A DNA stretch of 21,449 nt from Candidatus Coatesiibacteriota bacterium (GCA_014728185.1 WJMB01000206.1:1-21449); one strand, 5' to 3'; shown: positions 1 to 10,640, counted from the first letter of the stretch. The notes: generated by a model from the sequence alone, not told the origin. Numbers and translations: made by a program.

Positions 1-3000
1 ACCCTGAGCGACGCGCCCACCCCGGAGACCGTCATTCCGATCATCAGTTCCGACGGCGCGATCAGCCAGGTGCTGTTCAGCCAGGACCACGCCATCCTGG
101 AGCAGGACGGCAAGCCCTACGCGGTGATGATTACCGGCGTCTACGTCACCGAGCGCCACCGCGCCCAACTGGCGCTCAGTCGCGAGCTGGAGATCAACCG
201 GGCGCTCTCCGAGCTTTATCCGCCCCTGGTGGCCCCGGAATCGGGCATGGTCGAGATCACCCGGGCCGTCCTCGACAAGGCCCGGGAGCTCACCGCTTCG
301 GCCCACGGTTACGTCAGCGAGATCGATCCCGTCAGCGGAGTGATGCTCAGCCACTCCCTGACCGAGATGATGGAGAACTGCGCCGTCGAGGCCGCGAAGC
401 GGACGATCGCCTTCCCTCCCGACGAGAAGGGCCGCTACGGCGGCCTGTGGGGGCACTCTCTCAACGAGAGGCAACCCTTCTACACCAATGATCCCGCCGA
501 GCATCCCGCCTCGACCGGCGGTGTCCCCGAGGGCCACATCCCCCTCGGGGCCTTCCTGGCCTACCCGGTGACCGTAGGCGATCGACTGCTGGGGCAGATC
601 GCTCTGGCCAACCCCGCAAACGGCTACAGCGAGCGCGACATCGAGGTGGTGGGCCGGCTGGCCGAGTTCTACGCCCTGGCCCTGCAGCGCAAGCGCTACG
701 AGGCGGCGCTGGCCGAGTCCGAGCAGAAGCTGGACAAGATGGTCAGCACGCTCTCCGAGGGCCTGGTGATGGTCGACACCCGGGGCGAGTTCATCTACGC
801 CAACCCGGCGGCGGCGGAGATCCTGGAGGTCGACGTCGAGGACTTCTTCTCCGGGCGCTACGACAGCCGGAAGTGGCGCCAGGTGGACCTCTGGGGCGAG
901 CCCTACCCCCTGGATGAGCTGCCCCTGAGCGTGGCCCTCAAGGAGCGACGGCCCGTCGAGCATCTAGAGCACGGTATCGTCTCGCAAACCGGGAAGCTCA
1001 AGTGGCTCTCGGTTAGCGCCGCGCCGCTGATCGACGACGACGATCGTCTCTACGGCGGTGTGGCCAGCTTCCATGACATCAGCGAGCGCCGCCGGGCCGA
1101 GGACGCCAAGGAGCGCTACATCAGCGAGCTGAAGCTGATCAGCGAGACGGCGGCCCGGCTCAACCGCGCCCGAGACGTCGAGGAGATTCTGGACATCGTC
1201 GGCGAGCGCATCCACGGCCTCAACACCGCGAACTACCTGTTGCTGACCCTGCGCGACCCCGGCGGGGAGGGCATCACCATCCGTCGCCACTACGGCTTCG
1301 AGGGCGTGCAGGAGAAGATCCTCTCCCGCTTCAACGAGGACCCCCGCCGGATGAGCTTCCGTGTCGAGGAGATGGACGAGGAGGAGCACAGGATCTACAC
1401 CAGCGGCCGCCTGGAGGAGGTTACCGGCGGACTGCACACCCTGGGCACCGGTCGCTTCCCCAAGACCATCACCCGGGCCGTCGAGAAGCTGATGGGGGTC
1501 AAGGGCGTCTACACCATGGGCTTCTCCCTGGGCGAAGAGCCCTTCGGCGGCCTGATCCTGCTGCGCACCTCGGAGGGCGAGCCCGAGTGCCGCTTCGCCT
1601 TGGAGGCGATCCTCAAGCAGGCCTCCTTCCTCATCCGCCGTCGCTGGGCCGAGGAGGCCCTGGCCGACAGCGAGGAGCGCTTCCGCCGGATGGCCGACAG
1701 CATCCAGGACGGGCTGACCATCATCGAGGGCGGGCGCACCGTCTACATGAACCGCCGCGTCGGCGAGATCTTCGGCTACCCCCGCGAGGAGATCGCCCGC
1801 ATGGGCATCCTGGAGATCGCCGCCCCCGAGGAGCGGGCCAAGCTCGAAGAGGCCGAGCGCAAGGCCAAGAGCGGCGAGGACTACCCCGACGTGCTGGAGT
1901 TCTGGATCCTCACCGCCGACGGTGAGCGCCGCTGCGTGCAGAACCGCTACTCCTATCCCGACGACGACCCTGTCAAGGGCCGCTACATCATCACCACCGA
2001 CGTCACCGCCCAGCGCCGGACCCATGAGGCCATCGTCCAGGCCAAGCAGGAGTGGGTGCGCACCTTCGACACCGTGCCCGATCTGGTGACCATTCTCGAC
2101 GACGCCTTCCGCATCAACCGCGTCAACAAGGCCATGGCGGACAAGCTGGGCGTGGCGCCCCACGACCTGATCGGCAAGCTCTGTTTCGAGCTGTTCCACG
2201 GCACCGGGGAGCCGGTCTCAAGCTGCCCCCACGTGCAGATGCTCTCCGACGGTCGCGAGCACATCAGCGAGCAGAAGATGCTCGGCGGCGACTACCTGGT
2301 CAGCGTCACACCGCTGGTCGACGAGGACGGCCACATGCAGGGCGCCGTTCACGTCGCCCGCGACATCACCGAGAGCAAGAAGGCCCGGCGCGAGCTCTTC
2401 GACTCCCGGGAGAGCTACCGCCTGCTTTCGGCCCAGTTCGAGGGCATGCTCAGCGCCATCACCGATCGCGTGGTCTTCGTCGATTCCCAGATGCAGATCG
2501 TTTGGGCCAACCGCGCCGTCGAGCAGTACGTCGGGCTGCCCACCGAGGAGCTGCGCGGGCTCGACGCCCACGCCATCTGGAAGGACGCCGGCCAGTGCCG
2601 GTACTGCGTCGTCGAGGCCGCCTTCAACAACGGCCGGCGCGAGGACTGCATCCGGCTGGAGAACGAGCGTCGCTTCGAGGTGACCGCCTTCCCCGTCTTC
2701 GACGCCAAGAGCATCATCGGCGTCATCGAGGTCATGCGCGACGTCACCGAGCAGCACGAGGCCCAGGAGGCCGTTCAGCGACAGGCCATGGTCAACCAGG
2801 TCGAGCAGATCTTCTCCTCTATCCGCCACGAGATCGGCAACGCCTTAAACACCCTGAAGACGACGATCACCGTGCTCAAGGGCAACATCGACACCTTCCC
2901 CCTGGAGAAGCGGGAGACCTACTTCCGCCGCATCCTGGACACCTTCAAGGTCGCCGAGCGCCTGCTGCGGACCCTCAAGGAGTACCAGAAGTTCGATGAG

Positions 3001-3486
3001 CTGGAGAACGAGCTGCTCTTCCTCGACCGCTTCCTGCGCGAGAAGGGCGGGTTGCTGGTCGACAACGCCTTCAACAACGGCGTGGTGCTCAAGCTCAAGC
3101 TGGGTTGCCCCCACATCCTGGTGCGGGTGGATCGTGACGCCCTGATCCGGGTGCTGCTCAACATAGTCGACAACGCCATCAGCGCCTGCCGCGAGCGTCC
3201 CAAACCGTTGATCGAGCTGGCCAGCCGCTGCACCGACGACTGGGCCGTGGTGACCATCACCGACAACGGCACCGGCATCGCCAAGAAGGACCTGCCCAAC
3301 GTCTTCACCCCGCTCTACACCACCAAGACCGAGGGCAGCGGCCTGGGGCTGGCCATCGTGCAGAAGCTGGTCCAGCAGATGGGCGGTCTGGTGCGACTGG
3401 ATTCCTACGAGGACCAGGGCACCCGGGTGACCATCCGGCTGCCCCTGGTGACCGATTACTCCGAGGACGAGCTGCCGATCAAGTAA
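1..3486 (+). CDS. Multi-PAS/GAF sensor histidine kinase (5' end cut by window)
   Basis: Cytoplasmic sensor kinase that would autophosphorylate on His and pass phosphate to a response regulator. The frame is open from base 1, so the GTG at 70 is probably not the true start. Codons counted from base 1 show the end of a PAS/PAC unit, a GAF domain (about 63-235), PAS (240-367), a second GAF (373-550), three more PAS domains (553-677, 679-797, 800-920), then the kinase core (929-1153). The H-box is RHEIGN with His943, the N-box NIVDNA (Asn1058), G1 DNGTGI (from 1088), F-box FTPLYTTK and G2 GSGLG (1112-1116). No transmembrane segment is visible in this part, so the signal is probably internal. PAS3 has Cys728 and Cys742, and PAS4 has Cys866, Cys869 and Cys883. 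The core resembles NtrB-type kinases. The NtrC-type regulator downstream is the likely partner. Function is certain at family level; the ligand is unknown. Confidence 0.93.
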   Translation, partial: TLSDAPTPETVIPIISSDGAISQVLFSQDHAILEQDGKPYAVMITGVYVTERHRAQLALSRELEINRALSELYPPLVAPESGMVEITRAVLDKARELTASAHGYVSEIDPVSGVMLSHSLTEMMENCAVEAAKRTIAFPPDEKGRYGGLWGHSLNERQPFYTNDPAEHPASTGGVPEGHIPLGAFLAYPVTVGDRLLGQIALANPANGYSERDIEVVGRLAEFYALALQRKRYEAALAESEQKLDKMVSTLSEGLVMVDTRGEFIYANPAAAEILEVDVEDFFSGRYDSRKWRQVDLWGEPYPLDELPLSVALKERRPVEHLEHGIVSQTGKLKWLSVSAAPLIDDDDRLYGGVASFHDISERRRAEDAKERYISELKLISETAARLNRARDVEEILDIVGERIHGLNTANYLLLTLRDPGGEGITIRRHYGFEGVQEKILSRFNEDPRRMSFRVEEMDEEEHRIYTSGRLEEVTGGLHTLGTGRFPKTITRAVEKLMGVKGVYTMGFSLGEEPFGGLILLRTSEGEPECRFALEAILKQASFLIRRRWAEEALADSEERFRRMADSIQDGLTIIEGGRTVYMNRRVGEIFGYPREEIARMGILEIAAPEERAKLEEAERKAKSGEDYPDVLEFWILTADGERRCVQNRYSYPDDDPVKGRYIITTDVTAQRRTHEAIVQAKQEWVRTFDTVPDLVTILDDAFRINRVNKAMADKLGVAPHDLIGKLCFELFHGTGEPVSSCPHVQMLSDGREHISEQKMLGGDYLVSVTPLVDEDGHMQGAVHVARDITESKKARRELFDSRESYRLLSAQFEGMLSAITDRVVFVDSQMQIVWANRAVEQYVGLPTEELRGLDAHAIWKDAGQCRYCVVEAAFNNGRREDCIRLENERRFEVTAFPVFDAKSIIGVIEVMRDVTEQHEAQEAVQRQAMVNQVEQIFSSIRHEIGNALNTLKTTITVLKGNIDTFPLEKRETYFRRILDTFKVAERLLRTLKEYQKFDELENELLFLDRFLREKGGLLVDNAFNNGVVLKLKLGCPHILVRVDRDALIRVLLNIVDNAISACRERPKPLIELASRCTDDWAVVTITDNGTGIAKKDLPNVFTPLYTTKTEGSGLGLAIVQKLVQQMGGLVRLDSYEDQGTRVTIRLPLVTDYSEDELPIK

Positions 3487-4070
3487 GTGGTGCCGGAGCC
3501 GCCCTTGACAATGAGAATATGCTTCGACAAGTTTATACTGGTGGTTATTGGATAGTGAACATCCTCAACCATAGTTTTTTCTCGCTCCCCGCGCTGGCCG
3601 GGGTCTCGCGGTTGGGCCGCCCATCCTGAGCTGCCTTCGACGACAGAGTTGTTACCTACAGCCTGCGCCACCCCGGTTGGTTTGCAGACCGGAAAGCGTG
3701 TTTGATCCGGTCCGGGCGCCTGCTTCGCATCGGGCACCGATACCGGGCGGCGGGGCCGGTCACACAATGGAGCTGACAAAGCGGCGGTTGTTTGAGTCGG
3801 GGGCTGGTGACGATGCCGAATGGCAACTCAACAGCTCGCCCCTCAACGGGATGCGGAACCTGCCGGCGAACCGACCATGATTTTGTCAAGAGCGGTCCTA
3901 CGGAACGTCATCCATGTGTAACGGCTGAATGAGCCGGTTCAATCCTCCGCGATCAATCACCGGATCAATCGATACCCCCTGCCGTGGATGCGGCTGAGCA
4001 TGGCAACGATCATATACGTGTGTATTCCGGGCCGCGCGGCGTGCCCGTCAACCATCGAGGAGTCAACGTT
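3487..4070. other. Intergenic gap between kinase and regulator; no convincing gene
   Basis: The 584-bp gap is less GC-rich than the flanking genes. A TTGACA at 3505-3510 and a TATACT at 3534-3539 look like promoter boxes, but they lie 23 bp apart, too far for a normal sigma-70 promoter. A short weak hairpin (cggct...agccg) lies near 3919-3933. Short open frames here (for example 3677-3880) have no ribosome binding site or recognisable product. The regulator is probably transcribed from a promoter in this gap, but I cannot place it. Confidence 0.4.
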
Positions 4071-5444
<1,374 letters not shown>

Positions 5445-5568
5445 GGACCGATCGCCGGGGTCGGTGCGAAACGCCGTTCTAATGCGCCAGCGGGCGCAAC
5501 TGGTCAATGACGCGGAGGAAGGCTTCTCCAGGCTAGATGAGTGATTCGCGGAACCGCTGCTGGTAGAA

Positions 5569-5594
5569 AAGGGTCGACCCGAAGGTCGACCCTT
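5569..5594. terminator. Bidirectional hairpin terminator with TTCG loop on the minus strand
   Basis: A perfect 11-bp inverted repeat (5569-5579 with 5584-5594) encloses a 4-base loop. On the minus strand the loop reads C(TTCG)G, the very stable tetraloop, followed by TTTT, so it suits the end of the minus-strand FG-GAP gene that stops at 5722. On the plus strand the tail (TTGCTTAT) is weaker but could end the regulator transcript. It sits between two convergent genes. Confidence 0.8.
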
Positions 5595-5721
5595 GCTTAT
5601 ACGAAGGAAGGTTGCTCGCACGCTGCACATCGGTATAGTGGTTTCAACAGCCCCGTGGAGGACGGAAGCGAACGGCTGTCCGAGCGGTCCGCGGCGGGTT
5701 GCAGTCGTTCTTGATCGAGGT

Positions 5722-7656
5722 TTACCGCTCCACCACCACGCGGCGGGTCAGCGAGCCGTCCGCTGTCTCCAGGCGGATCAGGTAGACTCCGGAGGGTGCG
5801 GCGACGCAGCTCCAGGCGAAGTCGTGGCGTCCGGCGACCAGACCTCCCTCGGCCAGAGAAGCCACCCGGCGTCCGGCCAGGTCGTAGACGGCCAGCGCCA
5901 CGGACTGGGACTCGCCCAGGGTTACCGAAACGTTGACGACGCCGGCGGCCGGGTTGGGCCAGGGGGCGGCCAGTTCGGTAATGCCGCCGGCGGGTTCCCA
6001 GAGCACCTCGAGGGGACCCTGGCTTATCCGGCGGCCGTCGGCGGCGGTGACGGTCAGCAGATAGCTGTTGTTCGCGGCGGGTTCGCTATCCAGGTAGGCA
6101 CCCTCGGCGGCGGGCTCCAGGGGCGACTCGTGGAGGGGCGCTCCGTCGCGGCTGATTACCACCTCGCGGGCGGCGCCCGGGTCGTCCAGGCTCCAGCGCA
6201 GCAGGACGCCGGCGTGGCCGGTCTCGGCGGTGAAGTCGACCACGGTGGTCTCCGAGGATTCCGTGGTGTTCAGGAACAGGGCCAGGGGCTCCCGGGAGAA
6301 CCCGGCGACCAGGTCCAGGGCGCCGTTGCAGTCCACGTCGCCCACGGCGATCGCCCGCACCTGCTCGTCACCGGTGTAGGTCCAGTCCGGGACGGCGTTG
6401 TAGGAGCCGCCCTGGTTCTCGTAGATGTTGAGGCCCTTCCAGGTGCCGTTGGCCACCACGATCTCCGGGTAGCCGTCATGGTTGAAATCGCCGCAAAGGG
6501 CGTCGTTGGTGTGCAGATCGTCCGCTGTCTCCCAGACCGGCGCGGCGCCCAGGGTGCCGCCCGTGTTCTCGTAGATGCGCAGCGAGTCGGCGGCGACCAA
6601 CAGGTCCAGGTCGTCGTCCCGGTCATAGTCGACCAGGATCGCCTTCTCGTCGCCGGAGCCCGTCCGTCCCGAGCTCCAGCCCGGTGTGGTCTGCGGCGTG
6701 CCGTTGTCGTTGGGGTAGACGCAGGTGTCGTAGTTGATCCATTTGGCCACGACGAGGTCCAACCGGGTGCTGTAGGAGTAGTCGATTTCCAGGCTCTGAC
6801 CGGCGGCGATGTGGCCGTCGGGGCTGAACCAGCCGGCCACGGGGTCGCAGCACCAGTTGAGGGTGAAGGGCGAGCCGTCGAGGCGCACGTCGTCGATGCT
6901 GACGAAGGGTGCGTGGGGCAGCCAGAAGACCTGACGCACACCGTCGGCGGTGAAGACCGCTGTATCCGAGGTCAGGTGGGAGCCGTCCAGATCTCCCAGG
7001 GCGGGCATCTGGCTGCACTCGGCGACGCTGGACTGCCAGCCCGGGCTGCTCTGCAGACCCGAGGAGGTGCCCCAGAAGATATAGACCGGGCGGTAGGGGT
7101 CGTACTGGTTGCGCCCCTGGTTAGCCGTGGCGGCGTCGGGGTAGCCGTCGCCGTCGATGTCGCCCAGGGCTGCGCCCACGGCCCAGGCCGGCTCGCTGGA
7201 GGTCCAGTCCGGCGAGGAGCCCGGACCGGCGGAGTCGCCGTAGTAGACCGTGCAGGGGTTGTAGCCGCTGCCGCCGTTGGCGAAGAAGGCGTCGGGCACG
7301 CCGTCGCCGTCGACATCTCCACCGGCGACCTCGCTACAGTGGCGCTGGACCGAGGCTGCCCAGTCGGGCGCCGACGGCAGGCCGAAGTCCGCGTTGAGGA
7401 ACATCAGGTTGTGGTACTCGGGGATCGGCGGATACCAGTTGCTGCCGTCGTAGGTGCCGACCAGCAGGTCCAGGAAGCCGTCGTCGTCGGCGTCGCCGAA
7501 GGCCAGGCCTCCGTAGGCCCACTGCTGGGTGTCGTGCCACTCCCAGTCCGGAGTGCCGGGCAGGGGAACGTCGGCGGCGGCCGTCGAAGCGAGGGTTGCG
7601 AGGGCCGCAAACGACAGGAACGCAAGGGTTCTGAGCAGCGTGATCGATCTGGACAA
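5722..7656 (-). CDS. Secreted FG-GAP/VCBS repeat protein with FlgD-like C-terminal tail
   Basis: Predicted exported or surface beta-propeller protein of 644 aa. The start is TTG at 7656 with GGGAGG about 6 bp upstream. A Sec signal peptide occupies about 1-28 (hydrophobic run, then STAAA). FG-GAP-type calcium-binding motifs occur at about 54-66 (GDADDDGFLDLLVG), 113-125, 165-178, 343-355, 389-402 and 439-451; one at about 218 (GDLDGSH) is degenerate. A fibronectin-like stretch follows (475-552), then a C-terminal domain (562-644) with PWPNP, YDLAGRRV and SGVYLIRL, typical of FlgD-Ig/type-IX-sorting-like tails of the FCB group. Repeats of this kind bind calcium and mediate adhesion or extracellular binding; the exact role is unknown. 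It is monocistronic, with a terminator downstream at 5569-5594. Confidence 0.9.
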   Translation of the reverse strand: MSRSITLLRTLAFLSFAALATLASTAAADVPLPGTPDWEWHDTQQWAYGGLAFGDADDDGFLDLLVGTYDGSNWYPPIPEYHNLMFLNADFGLPSAPDWAASVQRHCSEVAGGDVDGDGVPDAFFANGGSGYNPCTVYYGDSAGPGSSPDWTSSEPAWAVGAALGDIDGDGYPDAATANQGRNQYDPYRPVYIFWGTSSGLQSSPGWQSSVAECSQMPALGDLDGSHLTSDTAVFTADGVRQVFWLPHAPFVSIDDVRLDGSPFTLNWCCDPVAGWFSPDGHIAAGQSLEIDYSYSTRLDLVVAKWINYDTCVYPNDNGTPQTTPGWSSGRTGSGDEKAILVDYDRDDDLDLLVAADSLRIYENTGGTLGAAPVWETADDLHTNDALCGDFNHDGYPEIVVANGTWKGLNIYENQGGSYNAVPDWTYTGDEQVRAIAVGDVDCNGALDLVAGFSREPLALFLNTTESSETTVVDFTAETGHAGVLLRWSLDDPGAAREVVISRDGAPLHESPLEPAAEGAYLDSEPAANNSYLLTVTAADGRRISQGPLEVLWEPAGGITELAAPWPNPAAGVVNVSVTLGESQSVALAVYDLAGRRVASLAEGGLVAGRHDFAWSCVAAPSGVYLIRLETADGSLTRRVVVER

Positions 7657-7675
7657 GGCGACCTCCCGAAGTCGG

Positions 7676-7693
7676 TATCAGCGGATGCTGATA
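7676..7693. promoter_or_regulatory. 7-bp inverted repeat in the leader of the FG-GAP gene
   Basis: TATCAGC and GCTGATA form perfect arms around a 4-base centre, 8 bp beyond the ribosome binding site of the minus-strand gene. It could be an operator or an RNA stem near the translation start. I could not place a convincing sigma-70 promoter in this divergent gap. Confidence 0.35.
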
Positions 7694-7822
7694 AGTTGTT
7701 GACCTCTCATCAAGAGATAACGCCTATCAAACTACTACAAATCTTCCAAGGGAGCAAGCGAGGGGGGGAGCGAGGTGGGCATGAAGATGCCCGAGGGTCC
7801 GGGACTGTGTTAACATGGGTCC

Positions 7823-8272
7823 ATGCTCAGGCTCACCCGGACAGCCCTGATTGCGCTGCTGTTGCCGGCGACGGCGATCCCCGCCGCAGCGGCGCTGGCC
7901 GTCACGCCCCTGGACCCGGCGGAGTGGCTCTCGACGACCCTGGCCCGTTGGATCGCCGCCGAGTACGCCGCTGAGTACGCCGCCGACCACGCCGCCGGCG
8001 ACCTGGACAGCCCGCTGCGCGCCCTGGACGAGGGCGACCGTCTGCTGGTCGTCAACGCCCGCTACCTGGAAAACCGTGCCTGGCTCGAATTATTTTGCAT
8101 TGCAAAGAGGCCGTCCGGTTATGACATCGTTGACTGCTGGTACGGCCTGCTCGCCGATACCGCCCTGCCCGCCGAGCTGCCCCCGGCCCTCGCGCGCCTT
8201 CTCGGCCGCCCCCCGGAACGTGGACCGCAGCTCTCCGAGCTGCGCGCCCTCCACCTCGCCGCCCGTCCCTGA
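7823..8272 (+). CDS. Small exported protein of unknown function
   Basis: A 149-aa product that I do not recognise. It begins with a clear signal peptide (MLRLTR, then a hydrophobic stretch to about residue 25 ending in AAAALA), so it is probably exported. After it comes an Ala/Glu/Tyr-rich tandem (AEYAAEYAADHAAG), a segment DEGDRLLVVNARYLENRAWLE with two later Cys residues (FCIAK, DCWYG), and a Leu/Pro/Arg-rich tail. Codon use is GC-rich like its neighbours except around 8085-8135, which is AT-richer. There is no good ribosome binding site before the ATG, and the start sits close to TTAACAT, so the transcript may be nearly leaderless. It is divergent from the FG-GAP gene. Confidence 0.6.
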   Translation: MLRLTRTALIALLLPATAIPAAAALAVTPLDPAEWLSTTLARWIAAEYAAEYAADHAAGDLDSPLRALDEGDRLLVVNARYLENRAWLELFCIAKRPSGYDIVDCWYGLLADTALPAELPPALARLLGRPPERGPQLSELRALHLAARP

Positions 8273-8381
8273 GCATGGAGCGGCGGCTGACACCGGATCG
8301 TCGGCGTCAGGGATCGAGAACACTGCGGCGGCGCTTGTCCTCGGTGGATACGAACCAAACCGCGCATCCGGGATAGGTCCG

Positions 8382-8399
8382 TCAATGCCACGGCATTGA
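8382..8399. repeat. Perfect 8-bp-arm palindrome
   Basis: TCAATGCC and GGCATTGA flank a 2-base centre in the 264-bp gap before the RNase H gene. The centre is too tight for an ideal RNA hairpin, so a protein-binding site is as likely. No promoter boxes could be tied to it. Confidence 0.35.
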
Positions 8400-8536
8400 A
8401 GCCTCCCGGTGGTCGCCGCGATATTGATAACCATCGGGTACGCTTGATGTTGTTGCCATAAGCCCTTGTCCAACCCGACTCGCTTGATCGAGTGTACTCA
8501 TCACGCAAGCCGCCCAACCTGAGAAAATCATAACCC

Positions 8537-9067
8537 ATGCTCGCAATCCTGAAAAAACTACGCCGTCGCTTGGCCGCCGGTGAGCGCATCAGCCGCGCCG
8601 AGCTGATCGAGATCCTCGATGGACTGATCGGCGAGCCGGAGTCGACGGGCTCGCGCTCCGGGGTGCTCTACGCCGACGGCGGCAGCCGGGGCAACCCGGG
8701 TCCGGCGGCCTACGGCGCGGCGCTCTTCGACGCCGACGGCGGCGAGCTGGCCCGCCGAGCCGCCCGGATCGGCCGGGCGACCAACAACGTCGCCGAGTAC
8801 CGGGGGCTGCTCGCCGGTCTCGAGCTGGCTCGCGAGCTGGGCCTGAGCGAGCTGACCGTCCGCCTGGATTCCCAGCTCGTCGTGCGGCAGATGACCGGAC
8901 GTTACAAGGCCAAGAACGCCGCGCTGCGCGAGCTGCGCGATAAGGCACGCGAGCTGGCCGCCGGTTTCCAGCGGGTCAGCTATCAGCACATCCCCCGCGA
9001 GGCCAACCGCCTGGCCGACGCCCTGGCCAACGCCGCCCTGGACGGGCGCGATCCCGAGGGCGTCTGA
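8537..9067 (+). CDS. rnhA: RNase HI-family ribonuclease
   Basis: Endonuclease that cleaves the RNA strand of RNA-DNA hybrids in the cytoplasm (R-loops, primers). The 176-aa product has the RNase H fold from about 42 to 168. The carboxylates expected at the two-metal site are all present: Asp47 (LYADGGSRGNPGP), Glu87 (NNVAEYRGL), Asp111 (RLDSQLV) and Asp161 (REANRLADALAN). The first 40 residues form a basic helical extension that is not the hybrid-binding domain of eukaryotic RNase H1. The sequence is closer to the short 'RNase HI family' proteins of many phyla than to E. coli RnhA. The ATG at 8537 lacks a strong ribosome binding site. No downstream terminator is obvious before apbE. Confidence 0.9.
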   Translation: MLAILKKLRRRLAAGERISRAELIEILDGLIGEPESTGSRSGVLYADGGSRGNPGPAAYGAALFDADGGELARRAARIGRATNNVAEYRGLLAGLELARELGLSELTVRLDSQLVVRQMTGRYKAKNAALRELRDKARELAAGFQRVSYQHIPREANRLADALANAALDGRDPEGV

Positions 9068-9181
9068 GCCCGAAAGGTCCGGCGATAGATGGATGATTAG
9101 CGGCGCGATCGGGGCAAGCCGGTTCGGCCTTCCCTTCCACCGCTGAAGACCGGCATCCCCCCGACAAGGCATTCACCCAGG

Positions 9182-10180
9182 TTGAGCCGCCCGATGCGAT
9201 CGTACATCACCAGAGCCTTGATCGTGACCGTCCTGGCCGCCCTGCCGACCGCTTCGTGCGATCAGGGACACCTGGTCGAGCGGCGAACGGTGGTCGCCAT
9301 GGACACCGCCGTCGAGCTGACCGCTGTGGGAACGCAGCGCGATGAGCTGGCGACGGCTCTGGACGCCGCCGTGGATGAGATTCGCGCCATCGAGGCCGCG
9401 GCTTCCCTGGGCGATCCCGCCAGCGAGCTCTCCCGCCTGAACGCCGCCGCCGGCGCGGAGGTGTTGAGCCTGGAGCTGGCCGCGATTCTAGACCTGGCTC
9501 TCGAGGTCGCCGCGAAGAGCGACGGCGCCTTCGATCCCACGGTGCGGCCCCTGCTGACCACCTACGGCTTCACCGACGGTGAGTGGCGTGTGCCCGAAGC
9601 GGAGGAGCTGGCCGAGGCGCGGGAGTTGGTCGACTACCGCCGCGTCGTCTACGAGAACGGCGCGCTGGAGCTGCCCCCGGGCTTCATCCTCGATCTGGGC
9701 GGGATAGCCAAGGGCTGGGCCGTGGATCGCGCCCTGGCGGTCCTGGAGTCCGCCGGACTCGCCGGGGGCTTGGTCAACGCCGGCGGGGATATCGCCTGCT
9801 TCGGAAGCTCACCGAGCGGCGCCCCCTGGCGTATCGGCATCCAGCATCCCCGCGCCCCGGAGGAGCTCTACGCCGTGGTCGAACTCGACGGCGGTGCCGT
9901 GGCCACCTCGGGGGATTACGAGCGCTGCTTCGAGCGGGACGGCCGGCGCTACCACCATCTGCTGGACCCGAGGACCGGTGAGCCCGTCCGACGGGCCGTC
10001 TCGGTCACGGTGACCGCCCCGAGCTGCGCCGAGGCCGACGCCTACGCAACGGCGGTCTTTGTTCTGGGTCCCGAGGAGGGCTCGGCCTTGATCGAGACTC
10101 TGCCCGGCCTGGAGAGCCTGATCGTCGATCCGGCACTGGATGCCCACGCCGGCAGCGACTTCCCCGCGGCGGACCGCTGA
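9182..10180 (+). CDS. apbE: FAD:protein FMN transferase (ApbE family), lipoprotein-like
   Basis: Transfers FMN from FAD onto a Thr of target proteins such as RnfG/NqrC-type subunits, outside the cytoplasmic membrane. The N-terminus has a short basic region, a hydrophobic stretch and Cys after LPTAS, a plausible but non-ideal lipobox. Family motifs are clear: MDTAVELT, GAFDPTVRPLL, ILDLGGIAKGWAVDRAL, LVNAGGDI, ATSGDYERCF, HLLDPRTGEP and the metal-binding ADAYATAVFVLG. Length (332 aa) is normal. The start is uncertain: TTG at 9182 has AAGG 11 bp upstream, while the in-frame ATG at 9194 has no ribosome binding site. No flavoprotein target is in the window. The gene ends 26 bp before a terminator. 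Confidence 0.92.
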   Translation: MSRPMRSYITRALIVTVLAALPTASCDQGHLVERRTVVAMDTAVELTAVGTQRDELATALDAAVDEIRAIEAAASLGDPASELSRLNAAAGAEVLSLELAAILDLALEVAAKSDGAFDPTVRPLLTTYGFTDGEWRVPEAEELAEARELVDYRRVVYENGALELPPGFILDLGGIAKGWAVDRALAVLESAGLAGGLVNAGGDIACFGSSPSGAPWRIGIQHPRAPEELYAVVELDGGAVATSGDYERCFERDGRRYHHLLDPRTGEPVRRAVSVTVTAPSCAEADAYATAVFVLGPEEGSALIETLPGLESLIVDPALDAHAGSDFPAADR

Positions 10181-10206
10181 GACCGCTTGATATCCCGTTG
10201 TGTTCG

Positions 10207-10230
10207 AGGCGCTCACGGGCGCCTTTTCTT
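10207..10230 (+). terminator. Intrinsic terminator after apbE
   Basis: AGGCGC (10207-10212) pairs with GCGCCT (10219-10224) around a 6-base loop and runs into TTTCTT. It lies 26 bp after the apbE stop codon. Confidence 0.75.
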
Positions 10231-10640
10231 GCGCCCCGGCCGGCCACCGCCGTAGCCTATTCACCAGCGCTTGGTCTCTCCAGCAGCCAAGCGGGATCGC
10301 CGGGCCGCCGTCCTTGGTGCTTGCTCAACCAAACGAGCTTGAGCCCCGGTGTCGATTCCAGGGAGGGCGAGGCTTGCCGAGCTGTAAAGCGTATAATGAC
10401 AATCTGTTAGCTTGTCATGGCGACCTCCGTGTAAGTGATCATCCCCCAGGGATCGCAGGCCCTGTTCGGACCGGGTTGCGATTGTAATCTGCTGATAATA
10501 GATGTGTTGCAGCAGAAGTCCCCGACACTTGTCAGCAATCGAAAAGCGGCGGTTGCAAGGGGCCTGTTCGGAGGACAACCCAGCCTGCTTAGCAACCGGC
10601 AATTAACGGCCATCCGATTGCCGCTCGACTCATAACTGCT

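Noticed and set aside
3505..3539. TTGACA ... TATACT as a promoter for the response regulator
   Set aside because: The spacing of 23 bp is outside the 16-19 bp range, and the start would lie over 500 bp before the gene.
3677..3880. 67-codon open frame in the kinase-regulator gap
   Set aside because: No ribosome binding site, no recognisable domain, and composition unlike the neighbouring genes.
3933..3946. tRNA T-arm-like GGTTCAATCC
   Set aside because: The flanking bases do not pair as a T-stem and no acceptor, D or anticodon arms could be assembled.
5593..7974. 793-codon plus-strand open frame opposite the FG-GAP gene
   Set aside because: It has Gly/Val/Gln-rich sequence with no domain, while the minus strand has a signal peptide, calcium-binding repeats and a proper C-terminal domain.
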